Source: Legionella lytica
GTDB taxonomy: Bacteria > Pseudomonadota > Gammaproteobacteria > Legionellales > Legionellaceae
DNA length: 64,000 bases
NCBI RefSeq assembly: GCF_023921225.1
Contig: NZ_CP071527.1
Location: 1,268,501-1,332,500 of the forward strand
Direction of reading: 5' to 3'
Every line of letters begins with the position of its first letter. Position 1 is the stretch's first letter. This document shows, piece after piece, positions 24,892 to 33,585 of the stretch. Below the pieces are notes generated by a model. That model did not search any database and was not told the origin of the DNA. It saw only the letters and a program-made list of their open reading frames with translations. A program made the translations under genes and the position numbers.

Positions 24892-25859
24892 TGGCTGCAC
24901 AGGAACATTCTACAGAGAATGAAAATTTTCTTATGGTCCCCTGCCTTATCATTGCGGATTCTCAGGCGATGTTAGTAGGTATCAATGCACAAAAGATTAT
25001 TGGAGTTGTGGATTATGAGCGAATCTCATGCCTTCCTGCATCTCATTTACCATTTATTGGCTTATACGAACATCATCACGAGGCCGTACCGGTCATGGAT
25101 TTATCTTTAGTATTAAAACAACCGGATATGAATTTTTCTCAATTAGCTTCAAGCCAGCCAGCAAATACCTTGCTTGATTCCGAGTTTGCCAAGCATGTTG
25201 AACAAATGAAACGCTATAATCAGACTAAAATAATCATTTGCCAATTGCTCAACATGGTCGTTGGTATCTTGGTTCATGCTACCTACCGTATCGAATCGCT
25301 TAAAAATAGCCAAATTTTAAGTGTTCCCTCAATTCTGGAGAATTCTGCATTTTGTATGCTCAATGGCTTGTTTCCGTATAAAAATCAGTTTTTATATTTG
25401 CTTGATTTAGAGGGGATATTGGCACATTTAGGTTTACTCAACTTACCTAAAAATGAGCCGGTACCTGTTTCTTCATCATCCAGTTCTATTGCCGGTAAAA
25501 CAGCGCTTGTTGTTGATGACGCAAAAATTTTTCGTCATCAAGTATCAAAACTTTTATCAGCACAAGGCATGCATTGCATTGAAGCAGTAGATGGACAAGA
25601 TGGGTATGAAAAATTCATGCAACAACCTGAAAAATTTGATTTAATCTTTACTGATTTTGAAATGCCTCGCATGGGCGGGTTGGAAATGGCAAGAAAAATT
25701 CGCGGAGAGACGAGCGCTATTCCGGTGATTTTCAATTCCAGTATTTCTAATCCTACGCTTATTGCTGAGGTGGCTGCAGAATACGGGTGCTTTCTCGTGA
25801 AATTTCAGCCCGAAGAGATTATAAAAAAATTACATGAGTTATTTGGGGAAGCGCACTAA
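24888..25859 (+). CDS. cheV: CheV-like protein (CheW domain fused to receiver)
   Basis: A 323-residue fusion. Residues 15-185 form a divergent CheW-like domain (LPFIGLYEHHHEAVPVMDL). After a Ser-rich linker (SSSSSSIAG) the receiver runs from about 203, with the acidic pair in VVDDAK, phospho-acceptor Asp in FTDFEMPRMGG, a Ser in place of Thr (FNSSIS) and Lys in VKFQPE. Adaptor-receiver fusions of this kind can adjust CheA coupling in response to phosphorylation, which may substitute for methylation-based adaptation in a cluster without CheR and CheB. It is the last gene of the operon. Confidence 0.88.
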   Translation: MMAAQEHSTENENFLMVPCLIIADSQAMLVGINAQKIIGVVDYERISCLPASHLPFIGLYEHHHEAVPVMDLSLVLKQPDMNFSQLASSQPANTLLDSEFAKHVEQMKRYNQTKIIICQLLNMVVGILVHATYRIESLKNSQILSVPSILENSAFCMLNGLFPYKNQFLYLLDLEGILAHLGLLNLPKNEPVPVSSSSSSIAGKTALVVDDAKIFRHQVSKLLSAQGMHCIEAVDGQDGYEKFMQQPEKFDLIFTDFEMPRMGGLEMARKIRGETSAIPVIFNSSISNPTLIAEVAAEYGCFLVKFQPEEIIKKLHELFGEAH

Positions 25860-25887
25860 ACATGCGCCATTCCCCAATGCTCTATGT

Positions 25888-26190
25888 CTATGCGATCTCA
25901 GGGAGTGGCTCAACAGCAAGAATATTGTGATTGACCATCGTTTGAATAAACGAAAGTGCATCATCCGCGGCTTTTAGCCATTCCATATGGTATTCTTGCA
26001 TTAAAAATTGAATCACTTCCTCCATCGATTTCCCTGGTTTATCGAATAGAGGCCACAGCTTTGCACCAACTGGATTTAAGTTAAAATAAGCTTGGCTAGT
26101 CGGCTCTAAAACAACGATTTCATTATCTAATTCGACATGCGTAACATTGTGCTTTTTGGAAATGAGGCACGTAGTGGCTAATTGATTCAT
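25888..26190 (-). CDS. PqqD-like small protein (RiPP recognition element fold)
   Basis: A 100-residue PqqD-family protein. I start at the ATG at 26190, where GGAG lies 5 nt upstream; a GTG at 26196 is less likely. Motifs are VELDNEIVVLEPTSQAYFNLN, VGAKLWPLFDKP and the helical IQFLMQEYH. In PQQ and other RiPP pathways this fold binds a precursor peptide and hands it to a radical SAM enzyme. No radical SAM gene or clear precursor is next to it, so it is an orphan here. It converges on the chemosensory operon. Confidence 0.8.
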   Translation of the reverse strand: MNQLATTCLISKKHNVTHVELDNEIVVLEPTSQAYFNLNPVGAKLWPLFDKPGKSMEEVIQFLMQEYHMEWLKAADDALSFIQTMVNHNILAVEPLPEIA

Positions 26191-26323
26191 GAACACTCCA
26201 TTGTTAGTTTGTCTTATGCAAGTAAGCTTATTTTTGCATTATTTCTCTATGCTTATCAATGCGGTATCCATGAGTTCGAAGTGCAAAGCGACAAAGTTAC
26301 TGTATAGGATGCAAGTAGGATAA

Positions 26324-26662
26324 ATTATAATCTCTTGTTTTAGTGGTAAACCGGAACGATTTGAAGATAAAGAGTCAGTAAAAAGTTTACTTGCACAGGC
26401 AAAGGGCAGTTCTGTTGATATCTGCTATGAGTTACATCGCAAATTTAATCATACGGTTGAGATGAATCTTCCTGCGAACAAAGATAAACGGAGGGAAGCT
26501 CAATTGTTTAAAGAGGCGCAGCTAATTGATGCTCCTCAGCATGACAATGGAGGGTATGCGTATCCGCCATCTGAGGAAGCTGTTCGTAATTATTTAAATT
26601 TTTTCAAACCTGCTCAAGAACAAGCAGAGGTTGTCGATTCTCTAAGTTTCTCTCATGGATAA
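26324..26662 (+). pseudogene. 5'-truncated gene remnant
   Basis: An open frame of 112 codons between a stop at 26321-26323 and the terminal TAA has no usable start codon until the internal ATG at 26462. The upstream part (ISCFSGKPERFEDKESVKSL, then SSVDICYELHRKFN) has protein-like composition in the same frame, so the real gene once extended further left. The tail is YAYPPSEEAVRNYLNFF followed by an acidic, Ser-rich end. I do not recognise the family; it may be a decayed effector gene. A 66-residue product from 26462 is possible. Confidence 0.5.
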
Positions 26663-26784
26663 TCTGTAGGATAGCCGTAGTTATATAGCCAGGTACTCAT
26701 GAATTACTGTGACTTGGCTGCTATCAGTTTTTGATTTCCCCAATGACCGCGATAAGTTAAGGATTATTTAGAAGTTGTCAGTTG

Positions 26785-26840
26785 AACCCATGCCCAACAA
26801 GGGTTTCAAGCCACACTAGAAGGCCATGTTGGGCTATAGA
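26785..26840 (+). repeat. Dispersed palindromic repeat, family 1
   Basis: A diverged copy with AAGCCACACTAGAAGGCCATGT and TTGGGC, plus the inverted CCCATGCCCAACA at its left end. It lies between the remnant at 26324-26662 and the aldehyde dehydrogenase remnant, with nothing else of note around it. Confidence 0.5.
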
Positions 26841-26921
26841 CCCAAAAATCACCGTGGAAAGCCTGCCTATATTGCAAGAGAGGGGGATAAGATATATTGG
26901 CTTGCAATTAGGCTACATTTT

Positions 26922-27782
26922 TTAGTTTCTTTTCAAAACAATCATTTTTTCCTGTGACATATCCTTCATGGTCCAGGGGATCCCACCTGTGCCATACCCC
27001 GATTGTTTTAATCCAGCAAATGGCATCCAATCCGTGCGGAAGGCGGTGTGGTCATTAATGAGTATGGCTGAGGCATTAAGGTTTTCTGCTGCTTTTAGTG
27101 CAGGTTCTAGGTTTTCTGAAAAAACGCTGGCTTGAAAGGCGAAGGGTAATGAATTGGCAATTTTTATTGTTTGATCAAGATCTTCATATGTGTAAACACA
27201 GGTAACTGGACCAAAAATTTCCAACTGCGATACTTTAGCATCAGAAGGAGGATTGAATAATACTGCTGGAATCAGTGTGGTTTCAGAAAGACGTCCCCCA
27301 CCATATAGCTTTGTACCTTGGGTTACTGCTTCATCAACCCAGGATATGACGCGCTCTGCCTCTCGTGGATGAATAAGCGGTCCTACTTGAGTTTCCTTTA
27401 GTAGGGGGTCGCCAACACGAAGAGATTCGACTTGCTTAACGAATTGCTCCATAAACAATCCGCTAACTTCTTGATGGACAAAAATTCGTTGTACAGAAAC
27501 GCAAACTTGTCCTGCATGGTAATATCCGCCTTTAACGAGAGAGGGAATGGCTTTTGCCAAATTCGCGCTGCGATCCACAATTACAGGTGCTGCTCCGCCA
27601 TGCTCTAAGGCGCAACGAGCTCCAGGGGCGAGTTTACTGCGCAGGTACCAACCTACTTTGGCTGAACCAATAAAACTTAAGAATGCGATGCGTTTATCGG
27701 TTGCTAATTGTTCTGCCAAGTTATTATCATCTGTAATAAAGGTTTGACACCATTGTTCGCCAAGACTGGCCTCGCGTAACAA
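26922..27782 (-). pseudogene. 5'-truncated aldehyde dehydrogenase
   Basis: About 286 residues cover the catalytic and C-terminal part of an NAD(P)-dependent aldehyde dehydrogenase: FIGSAKVG, the general-base Glu in LEHGG, catalytic Cys in AGQVCVS, EIFGPV and PFAGLKQSG. The usual first 180 or so residues with the main cofactor-binding half are missing. Just upstream, in a different frame, the residues HNMIKGSE (about 27799-27822) resemble the next expected upstream motif, which points to a frameshift and small deletion near 27785-27800. The fragment is unlikely to be active. Confidence 0.8.
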
Positions 27783-28253
27783 TTTAACAAGAGCTCAGAA
27801 CCTTTGATCATATTGTGTCCCTTAATATTAAGATCTCGTGCTTTGACATATTGTCTTACATAGTATAACTAACATTGTATCTTTGTGATTTTATATTTTT
27901 CAGCTCATTGAACGTATTGAAATTAAATTCGTGTTAGAGAGATCTTAGGGTAACTAACTATGGCTTTTTAGTTCATTCATGTGAAAAAAAATTGTACATT
28001 TTTAGTCTGAAATAGTAAAATTCAACATGATCTTTACTGGAGTTGTCTTCTAAATCCGGGTGTATGCATCGTTATAAATAGAACAAAAATGAATTTGAAA
28101 TTAAAAACAGAGGGATTTGTAGTAGGCCAAATAGAATGGCTTGAGGAATTTTGTCGACAGGGTGTTTTTTGTCCATTGATGTTTTTGCTTCTAGTCCTGC
28201 CTGGTTATTTGATAACTGTAGTCGTTTATTTTTGCTCAAACCATATGAGATGA
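27783..28253. other. Region upstream of the aldehyde dehydrogenase remnant
   Basis: Besides the short out-of-frame IKGSE fragment next to the aldehyde dehydrogenase, this stretch shows no convincing gene. A minus-strand frame (28072-28320) ends in a hydrophobic stretch but overlaps the next gene start and has no clear ribosome-binding site. Confidence 0.4.
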
Positions 28254-29222
28254 ATGCTAATGAATACACCAAACTCTTCCCCATCACTTGCGCCTCTTCG
28301 TCCTGACAGTCCCGTACCAACGCTAAACATAGGTCCTATTCCCGATATTATTGAGTATTTTCTGCCGCTACCTGCTTTTTCTCCTCAGAAAAGACCAGAA
28401 AATAGCCAAGAGGCCCTTGAACTGCTTTTTTCTGAGAACAATATTAATGCCCGATTTGAGGAGCGGTGCAGCAGTCACCAATATTTTAATAATCAGGCAT
28501 TTGGTAAACCCGCTATAGAGGAGTTGGTTGATGAGCAAATTGATAATCCTCTTTTTCCTGACTTTAAACGCCTTAGCTTAACTGACTTACCTAATGTTCG
28601 CGCAGAGGGAAGGCGCTCCGATTTTCGTTTTGCGGTAATCAGCCAAAATGATGAAGTAAATATTTTATTTTCTAAATGGTCAGGTCAGCTGGTAAAAGGG
28701 GATGGCATGTCTCATAGTCAGCTTGCTTGTGGTAAAGAAAAAGCTTCTACAAGCATCGCAGCCGGTGAAATCGAGTTTATCGATGAAGGAGGCACATGGA
28801 AAATCAAGAGATTATCCAACGAAACTGGACATTTTCAATGTCCAGCGGAAACACTTATTACTCCCTTAGTCCTTTTAATGGAACAAGAGCTCTTTCCTTT
28901 TGCTTCGCAATTTACATTAGTCTTAGAATATGGAAATGATTCTCGAGAGATTGAAATAAATTTTGCTGACTTACGTAAGATCTATGATGCAAAAATCTTA
29001 GCGAAAGAAACTAATAACACGATAGAAAACTCGGAAAAACTAGTACAAATAGAATCAGTAACTAATCAAGAAAAAGAAGTTACCGAAACGCTGCTACTAA
29101 CTACTACAAATGGTTTCTTTGGTAGCCGAGCACGACGCCCCTTAATATCAATAGACCCTCAACAGGATGAGGAGTACAAAGAAGAGTCAGGCAGTATATT
29201 TCACCCACGTTCGAAACATTAA
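28254..29222 (+). CDS. Orphan 322-residue protein, candidate effector
   Basis: No catalytic family is recognised. The N-terminus is Pro-rich (PNSSPSLAPLRPDSPVP). The central part around residues 150-205 reads SHSQLACGKE, AGEIEFIDEGGTWKIKRLSN, then ETGHFQCP. To my recollection a similar pattern (hSxLA-G-x-V, AGEh-h-ENGxh, SGHYxP) recurs in Legionella proteins and other large toxin-like proteins. The C-terminus is acidic (DEEYKEESG) and ends polar. No signal peptide or membrane helix. The start could be ATG 28254 or 28260. Effector status is inferred only from composition and genus context. Confidence 0.5.
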   Translation: MLMNTPNSSPSLAPLRPDSPVPTLNIGPIPDIIEYFLPLPAFSPQKRPENSQEALELLFSENNINARFEERCSSHQYFNNQAFGKPAIEELVDEQIDNPLFPDFKRLSLTDLPNVRAEGRRSDFRFAVISQNDEVNILFSKWSGQLVKGDGMSHSQLACGKEKASTSIAAGEIEFIDEGGTWKIKRLSNETGHFQCPAETLITPLVLLMEQELFPFASQFTLVLEYGNDSREIEINFADLRKIYDAKILAKETNNTIENSEKLVQIESVTNQEKEVTETLLLTTTNGFFGSRARRPLISIDPQQDEEYKEESGSIFHPRSKH

Positions 29223-29301
29223 GTTTTTATTTAGAGGAATTTAGAAATCTTTTTCTTTATTTATTTCATTGTATGTCACGTTACGTAGGAATTTTATTTT
29301 T

Positions 29302-29991
29302 ATGAAACTAAAATTTGCGTGTTTATTCTTTATATTTGCTTTTATTACAGAGTGTTACGCCGTTGAACCCTTACCAGATAATTTAATTGATATTTCGAGT
29401 AAACCTGGGATGGTTCTTTTTAGCAAAAATATAAATCAGAATTTATTAAAGCTTCTGGAGCATTTTACTACTCAAAAAACAATGACTTATTGTGGGGTTG
29501 CTAGTGCGGTTATGGTGTTAAATTCTTCAGGCCTGGCAGCACCAATCGATTTTCAGCATGCACCTTATCATTATTTTACACAGGAAGATTTTTTTAATGA
29601 GCAGGTTCAGCAGATTATTAAGGTAGAGGAAGTTCAAAAAGTTGGGATTAATCTATTAACATTGAACCGAGTAATTCAAAGTTTTGGATTAAAAAGTGAA
29701 GTATTCTTTGCTAATGAGCTTTCGCTGGATGAGTTTCGGTCTTTATTGAAAAATACATTATTAAATCAGCAATTTATTATTGTTAATTTCCTAAGAACAG
29801 AGCTGCAGCAGCAGGGGAATGGGCATCATTCGCCAATAGCTGCTTATGATGAAAAAACCGATCGATTCTTAATCCTTGACGTAGCACGATATAAATATCC
29901 TGCGTACTGGGTCAAGGCAGAAGATTTATGGAACGCGGTTAATACAAAAGATAACGAGACGTATCGAGGTTTCATTATCATTCGCACATAG
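29302..29991 (+). CDS. Secreted phytochelatin synthase-like protein
   Basis: From the ATG at 29302 the product is 229 residues with a clear signal peptide (residues 1-20, ending ECYA|V). The papain-like triad is visible: Gln58 (oxyanion), Cys64 in TYCGVASAVMVLN, His176 in GHHSPIAAYD, and Asp193 in LILDVARYKYPAYWV. Half-length bacterial homologues without the eukaryotic C-terminal domain mainly hydrolyse glutathione to gamma-Glu-Cys and can make some phytochelatin. Export predicts action on periplasmic, or host-compartment, glutathione. A YbdK-type glutamate-cysteine ligase gene lies 0.8 kb downstream, so both may belong to thiol metabolism. Confidence 0.88.
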   Translation: MKLKFACLFFIFAFITECYAVEPLPDNLIDISSKPGMVLFSKNINQNLLKLLEHFTTQKTMTYCGVASAVMVLNSSGLAAPIDFQHAPYHYFTQEDFFNEQVQQIIKVEEVQKVGINLLTLNRVIQSFGLKSEVFFANELSLDEFRSLLKNTLLNQQFIIVNFLRTELQQQGNGHHSPIAAYDEKTDRFLILDVARYKYPAYWVKAEDLWNAVNTKDNETYRGFIIIRT

Positions 29992-29995
29992 AGTG

Positions 29996-30466
29996 TTAAA
30001 TTTCTCGCAAAAGATTAATTAAAAGGTCAAGAGAGTTTGCAATAACATGTTGCTCTTGTTCGGTTAAAGCCTGAAGATTTTCATTTAGCCGATTATGTAA
30101 AAGATAGGGAGCTTCTTGCACAAACTCCTGACCTTTGGGCGTGATATCAATATAGATGCTACGTCTATCTTTAATATCTCGAGTCCGGCTAACCAGGTTT
30201 TTTTCTTCTAGGCGATCAATAACACCGACTAAAGTGCTCATTGATAAATAGACTCGCTTGGAAAGAGAAGAGATGGTCATCATTCCATTTTCGTAAATTT
30301 CATACAAGCAAATAACTTGGGGTACTGTTAGGCCATAATGCTTATTCAATTTTCTTGAGTGATAATCCATTTGCTGCATAATTTTTCGCACAGCAAGAAT
30401 AATGGTTTTCGAACGGTGATCGAGTTGATTTGTAACTTTATCAACTCTTGGGAGAGTATCACTCAT
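29996..30466 (-). CDS. MarR-family transcriptional regulator
   Basis: A 156-residue winged-helix regulator. The core is YGLTVPQVICLYEIYENG, then ISSLSKRVYLSMSTLVGVIDRLEEKNLVSR (wing residues TRDIKDRRSIYIDIT). It converges on the phytochelatin synthase gene with a 4-bp gap and is divergent from the YbdK-type ligase operon, so it may control that operon. No Cys pair typical of thiol sensors is present. Confidence 0.88.
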   Translation of the reverse strand: MSDTLPRVDKVTNQLDHRSKTIILAVRKIMQQMDYHSRKLNKHYGLTVPQVICLYEIYENGMMTISSLSKRVYLSMSTLVGVIDRLEEKNLVSRTRDIKDRRSIYIDITPKGQEFVQEAPYLLHNRLNENLQALTEQEQHVIANSLDLLINLLREI

Positions 30467-30788
30467 AAATTGTAATTGCCTGGATATTAAGGCCCTCTAT
30501 TATATCCAAGTGATCAAGCAAACTATAGCTGCCTTAACAAAAATAGTTTGTCTCTTTAGGCATTAAATAAACCGTTTTCATGTTTGCATCAAATTCATAA
30601 AGGTTGAAAAAAAATAGCTTAGCCTTTACTATAAAAAATGATTTGAATACGAATTATATCAACAGAAATAAAAATAAGAGTGTTATTTACAGTATCTAAG
30701 TGTTCAATATCGCGATGGGAATATCCTCAAAAAGTAGTAACTCAATTACTAGCACTCTCTTAAAAATAAAACAAAGGAGGGTTATCGG
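30467..30788. promoter_or_regulatory. Divergent region between marR and the ybdK-like gene
   Basis: AT-rich non-coding DNA. The ligase ATG at 30789 has a very strong ribosome-binding site (AAAGGAGGG, 8 nt away). No obvious MarR-type palindrome was picked out by eye. Confidence 0.4.
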
Positions 30789-31997
30789 ATGGATAATCAA
30801 ATTAATAATTTTTTAAATGCTTCGCAATTGACGTGCACCTCGGATAAGGATGAAATTTATTTTAAAAGTAATGGTGTTTTAACGTTAGGAGTAGAAATTG
30901 AACTGCAGATAATCAATGCAGAAGATTATAATTTATGCTCACGAGCTACTGAGGTACTTAATGCCACAAAACATCTTGAAAAAATTAAACCAGAATTTTA
31001 TTTAAGTACGATTGAAGTAAATACGGATAAATGCAACTCTGCCCAGCAAGTTGAAGATGATCTTTATAAAACACTGCTATCGTTACAACATGCAACAAAA
31101 GATTTAGGCGTTTTATTTTCAACAACAGGTTCTCACCCATTTTCTAAATATTCTGATTGGGTGGTTTCTCCTACAACTCGTTACCAAGAGTTAATTGATC
31201 GTAATCAATGGCTTACACGCCGCATGAGCGTGTATGGTTTGCATGTTCATCTGGGTATGTCCAGTGGGGAAGAATGCATCCGATTTAATAATTTTTTTAT
31301 GTATTTTTTACCCCATTTATTAGCTCTTTCTTCAAGTTCGCCTTTTTGGCAAGGAATTGATACTGGTCTTGCTGCGTGTAGACCGACCACATATGAAGCT
31401 TTACCTACAGCAGGACAGCCTTATCATGTACGTAGCTGGCAGGATTTTGAAAGCTTATATAGAACATTAAAGCTATGTGGGTCAATTAAGTCCCTGAAGG
31501 ATTTGTGGTGGGATTTAAGGCCAAGCCCTGGCTTTGGAACTTTAGAAATTCGTGTCTGTGATGGAGCGGCGACTCTTGCAGAAACGCTTGCCTTAGTTGC
31601 TTTGATCCATACACTTGCTCATTGGTTTGCTGATAATGGGAGTTGGTTGGAGTCGGTCGCATGCCCTCCTTATTGGCTTTCTCGTGAAAATAAATGGCGA
31701 GCTATTCGTTATGGCTTGGATGCTGAATTATTAATGAATACGGAGGGAAAAACTAAGTTAATGCGTGAAGATATCAATGAATGGATTGAAAAATTAAATC
31801 CCTATATCAAACGCTTTAATTATCAAACATACTTTTCTACACTGCAAATGATTATGGATGCGGGGACTAGTTCTGAACGACAACGTAAAGTATTTGCTCA
31901 TAATGAGAGTCTTACTGACATTGTAAAGCACAACATCAGTGAGTTTTTATTACAGACTCCTCTATATCGACGTGAAACGGTGCTTACCGCTTTGTAA
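30789..31997 (+). CDS. ybdK: YbdK-type carboxylate-amine ligase (GCS2 family)
   Basis: A 402-residue ATP-dependent ligase of the GCS2 family, which in E. coli shows weak gamma-glutamylcysteine synthetase activity. Markers are LTLGVEIELQI near residues 30-41 (acidic metal ligands), STIEVNTDKC, GLHVHLGM near 154-161, and the segment WDLRPSPGFGTLEIRVCDG near 240-258. It is complete. It is followed immediately (no gap) by a GNAT acetyltransferase gene. The true product may be another gamma-glutamyl or carboxylate-amine conjugate. Confidence 0.88.
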   Translation: MDNQINNFLNASQLTCTSDKDEIYFKSNGVLTLGVEIELQIINAEDYNLCSRATEVLNATKHLEKIKPEFYLSTIEVNTDKCNSAQQVEDDLYKTLLSLQHATKDLGVLFSTTGSHPFSKYSDWVVSPTTRYQELIDRNQWLTRRMSVYGLHVHLGMSSGEECIRFNNFFMYFLPHLLALSSSSPFWQGIDTGLAACRPTTYEALPTAGQPYHVRSWQDFESLYRTLKLCGSIKSLKDLWWDLRPSPGFGTLEIRVCDGAATLAETLALVALIHTLAHWFADNGSWLESVACPPYWLSRENKWRAIRYGLDAELLMNTEGKTKLMREDINEWIEKLNPYIKRFNYQTYFSTLQMIMDAGTSSERQRKVFAHNESLTDIVKHNISEFLLQTPLYRRETVLTAL

Positions 31998-32036
31998 GTG
32001 ATGTTTATTGAATCAAATAAATTGAGGAAGATATGC

Positions 32037-32729
32037 ATGAAAGTAACTTATACATCAAAAAAACTGGGTAATGTACTTATTAGTAATGAATTAAATCAGT
32101 ATACAATTTCTTCGAGTCGAGTGGAGGCTAGATCCCTTAACCAAGAGGAGGAGGCTGATTTAATTGAGAAATATACTCGTCTTTTAGGCAATTCTAAAAA
32201 TGTAAAGTTATTTGGTGCTGGCAAGGCATGGACTCCCTCCGAAGTAACAGAATTCGTTCAAGCACAAATAAAAATTTGGAATTCTGGCAATAAGTTTTCG
32301 GTGTTTTCAATTTATCATTCGGGTACTCAAGCGTTTATGGGCTTTCTTCAAGTACGACACGCCATAGACGATTTTTCCCAAATAGGTAGTGGCCATACAA
32401 ATGTCAGTGAAATTGCGTACGTTCTTGATGAGGATTTTTGGGGACAAGGTTATGGGACTGAACTGGCAATTTTGGGAAAGAAGTTTATTAAACATATTAT
32501 TTCTGAAAGTGGGGAAGAAACTTTAGAAAAGGGCATTAAAGAAATTGTTGCTACAGTTCACCCTGAAAATGAAGGTTCAAAAAGGATTTTAGAAAAAACA
32601 CTGAAACATCAGGAAGAAGAAGAGTTTATTAAATTTGGTGGGCAACCGCGCTTATTGTTTTTTAAGACTCTAAAAGGCAAGGCGGTGGTTTTGCAAGAGC
32701 CGTGTGAGTTTTTGGTTTCAAAATTATAA
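32037..32729 (+). CDS. GNAT-family N-acetyltransferase
   Basis: The ATG at 32037 is preferred because GAGGAAG precedes it by a few bases; the product is 230 residues. The acetyl-CoA loop is DFWGQGYGTELAILG near 140-153, with IAYVLDEDFW (strand 4) and VHPENEGSKRILEK (strand 5 region) as in RimJ/RimL-like acetyltransferases. The first 35 residues are not part of the fold. It follows the YbdK-type ligase in the same operon, so it may modify the ligase product, though this is only inference. Confidence 0.8.
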   Translation: MKVTYTSKKLGNVLISNELNQYTISSSRVEARSLNQEEEADLIEKYTRLLGNSKNVKLFGAGKAWTPSEVTEFVQAQIKIWNSGNKFSVFSIYHSGTQAFMGFLQVRHAIDDFSQIGSGHTNVSEIAYVLDEDFWGQGYGTELAILGKKFIKHIISESGEETLEKGIKEIVATVHPENEGSKRILEKTLKHQEEEEFIKFGGQPRLLFFKTLKGKAVVLQEPCEFLVSKL

Positions 32730-32780
32730 ATGAAGTAGGGTACTGGATGCGTGTATGTTCAATACGTTTTTCAGGCCATT

Positions 32781-32812
32781 ATCCCGTATTACGCTGCGCT
32801 AATACGGGCTAG
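32781..32812. repeat. Dispersed hairpin repeat, CCCGTATTA family
   Basis: CCCGTATTA (32783-32791) and TAATACGGG (32800-32808) form a perfect 9-bp stem with an 8-nt loop, flanked by TAGCC on the complement. A second copy lies at 50938-50968. It sits between convergent genes and may end transcription from both. Confidence 0.7.
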
Positions 32813-32814
32813 GC

Positions 32815-33501
32815 TTAATGATTGGAATAATAAAAAAAATCTTTTTTACGTGCGCAGCCTAATTTGTTTTTTATAATTTCAATGTAATATTCTACGGTTC
32901 GCACAGATAACCTCATAATAGACGCGATTTCTTTAATCGTTTTTCCCTGAACTGTATAACTAAAAATAGCTTTTTGTTGTAAAGAGAGCTGAGATACTAA
33001 AGAGGAGGGGCTTTTAGGGGATTCAAGCAATCCAAAGTGAGACGCGGTCATCAATAAAAGTGATTTTAAAAGTGGTTGATCATCCCATTGTTCCAGATTT
33101 TTTAGCTCTTCAGGAAAAAAACTAATTCCAATGACACCGATTACTTTTCCAGTGTTTGAATAATAAGGGGACTTATAGCTTAAACCACCTCTAACTTTAC
33201 CTGGTTCAAATGAACCATATTCCAAAAAAATCTGAGGTTTGCCCGAGCTTAAAGTTGATTGGTCATTTTCTTGCAATTTGTATGCATCATTGGGATCCAA
33301 TACAAGATCCCTATCTTGTGCACCGATGATCTCTGAGGGATTAGCAAAACCAGCACTAATAGCCTGCATCTCATTACACTCCCAAAGGACTCCTTTCGGG
33401 CTTTTGATATAAAGATGACATGGCCTATGATAAAAGTCATCAACATTAATGAAGTTCACAGCTCTATTCTCCCAGATGCAAGCATCATGCTTGTATCGCA
33501 C
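32815..33501 (-). CDS. PAS-LuxR transcriptional regulator
   Basis: A 228-residue regulator. The N-terminal part (about 25-140) is PAS-like: HLYIKSPKGVLWECN and VIGVIGISFFP. The C-terminal LuxR helix-turn-helix at about 165-228 reads LSLQQKAIFSYTVQGKTIKEI and MRLSVRTVEYYIEIIKNKLG. There is no receiver domain, so it should respond to a ligand or partner through the PAS domain. Legionella genomes carry several such PAS-LuxR proteins, but the target here is not visible. It is a single gene. Confidence 0.82.
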   Translation of the reverse strand: MRYKHDACIWENRAVNFINVDDFYHRPCHLYIKSPKGVLWECNEMQAISAGFANPSEIIGAQDRDLVLDPNDAYKLQENDQSTLSSGKPQIFLEYGSFEPGKVRGGLSYKSPYYSNTGKVIGVIGISFFPEELKNLEQWDDQPLLKSLLLMTASHFGLLESPKSPSSLVSQLSLQQKAIFSYTVQGKTIKEIASIMRLSVRTVEYYIEIIKNKLGCARKKDFFYYSNH

Positions 33502-33585
33502 ATATAGAGCTAATTATAACAGATTGCTGGCCATATAATATACAATATTTAATTGGGAGCATTCATAAGTAGGATAAGGCTAGGA

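Noticed and set aside
28072..28320. Minus-strand 82-residue frame with a hydrophobic end
   Set aside because: It overlaps the start of a better-supported plus-strand gene and has no clear ribosome-binding site.
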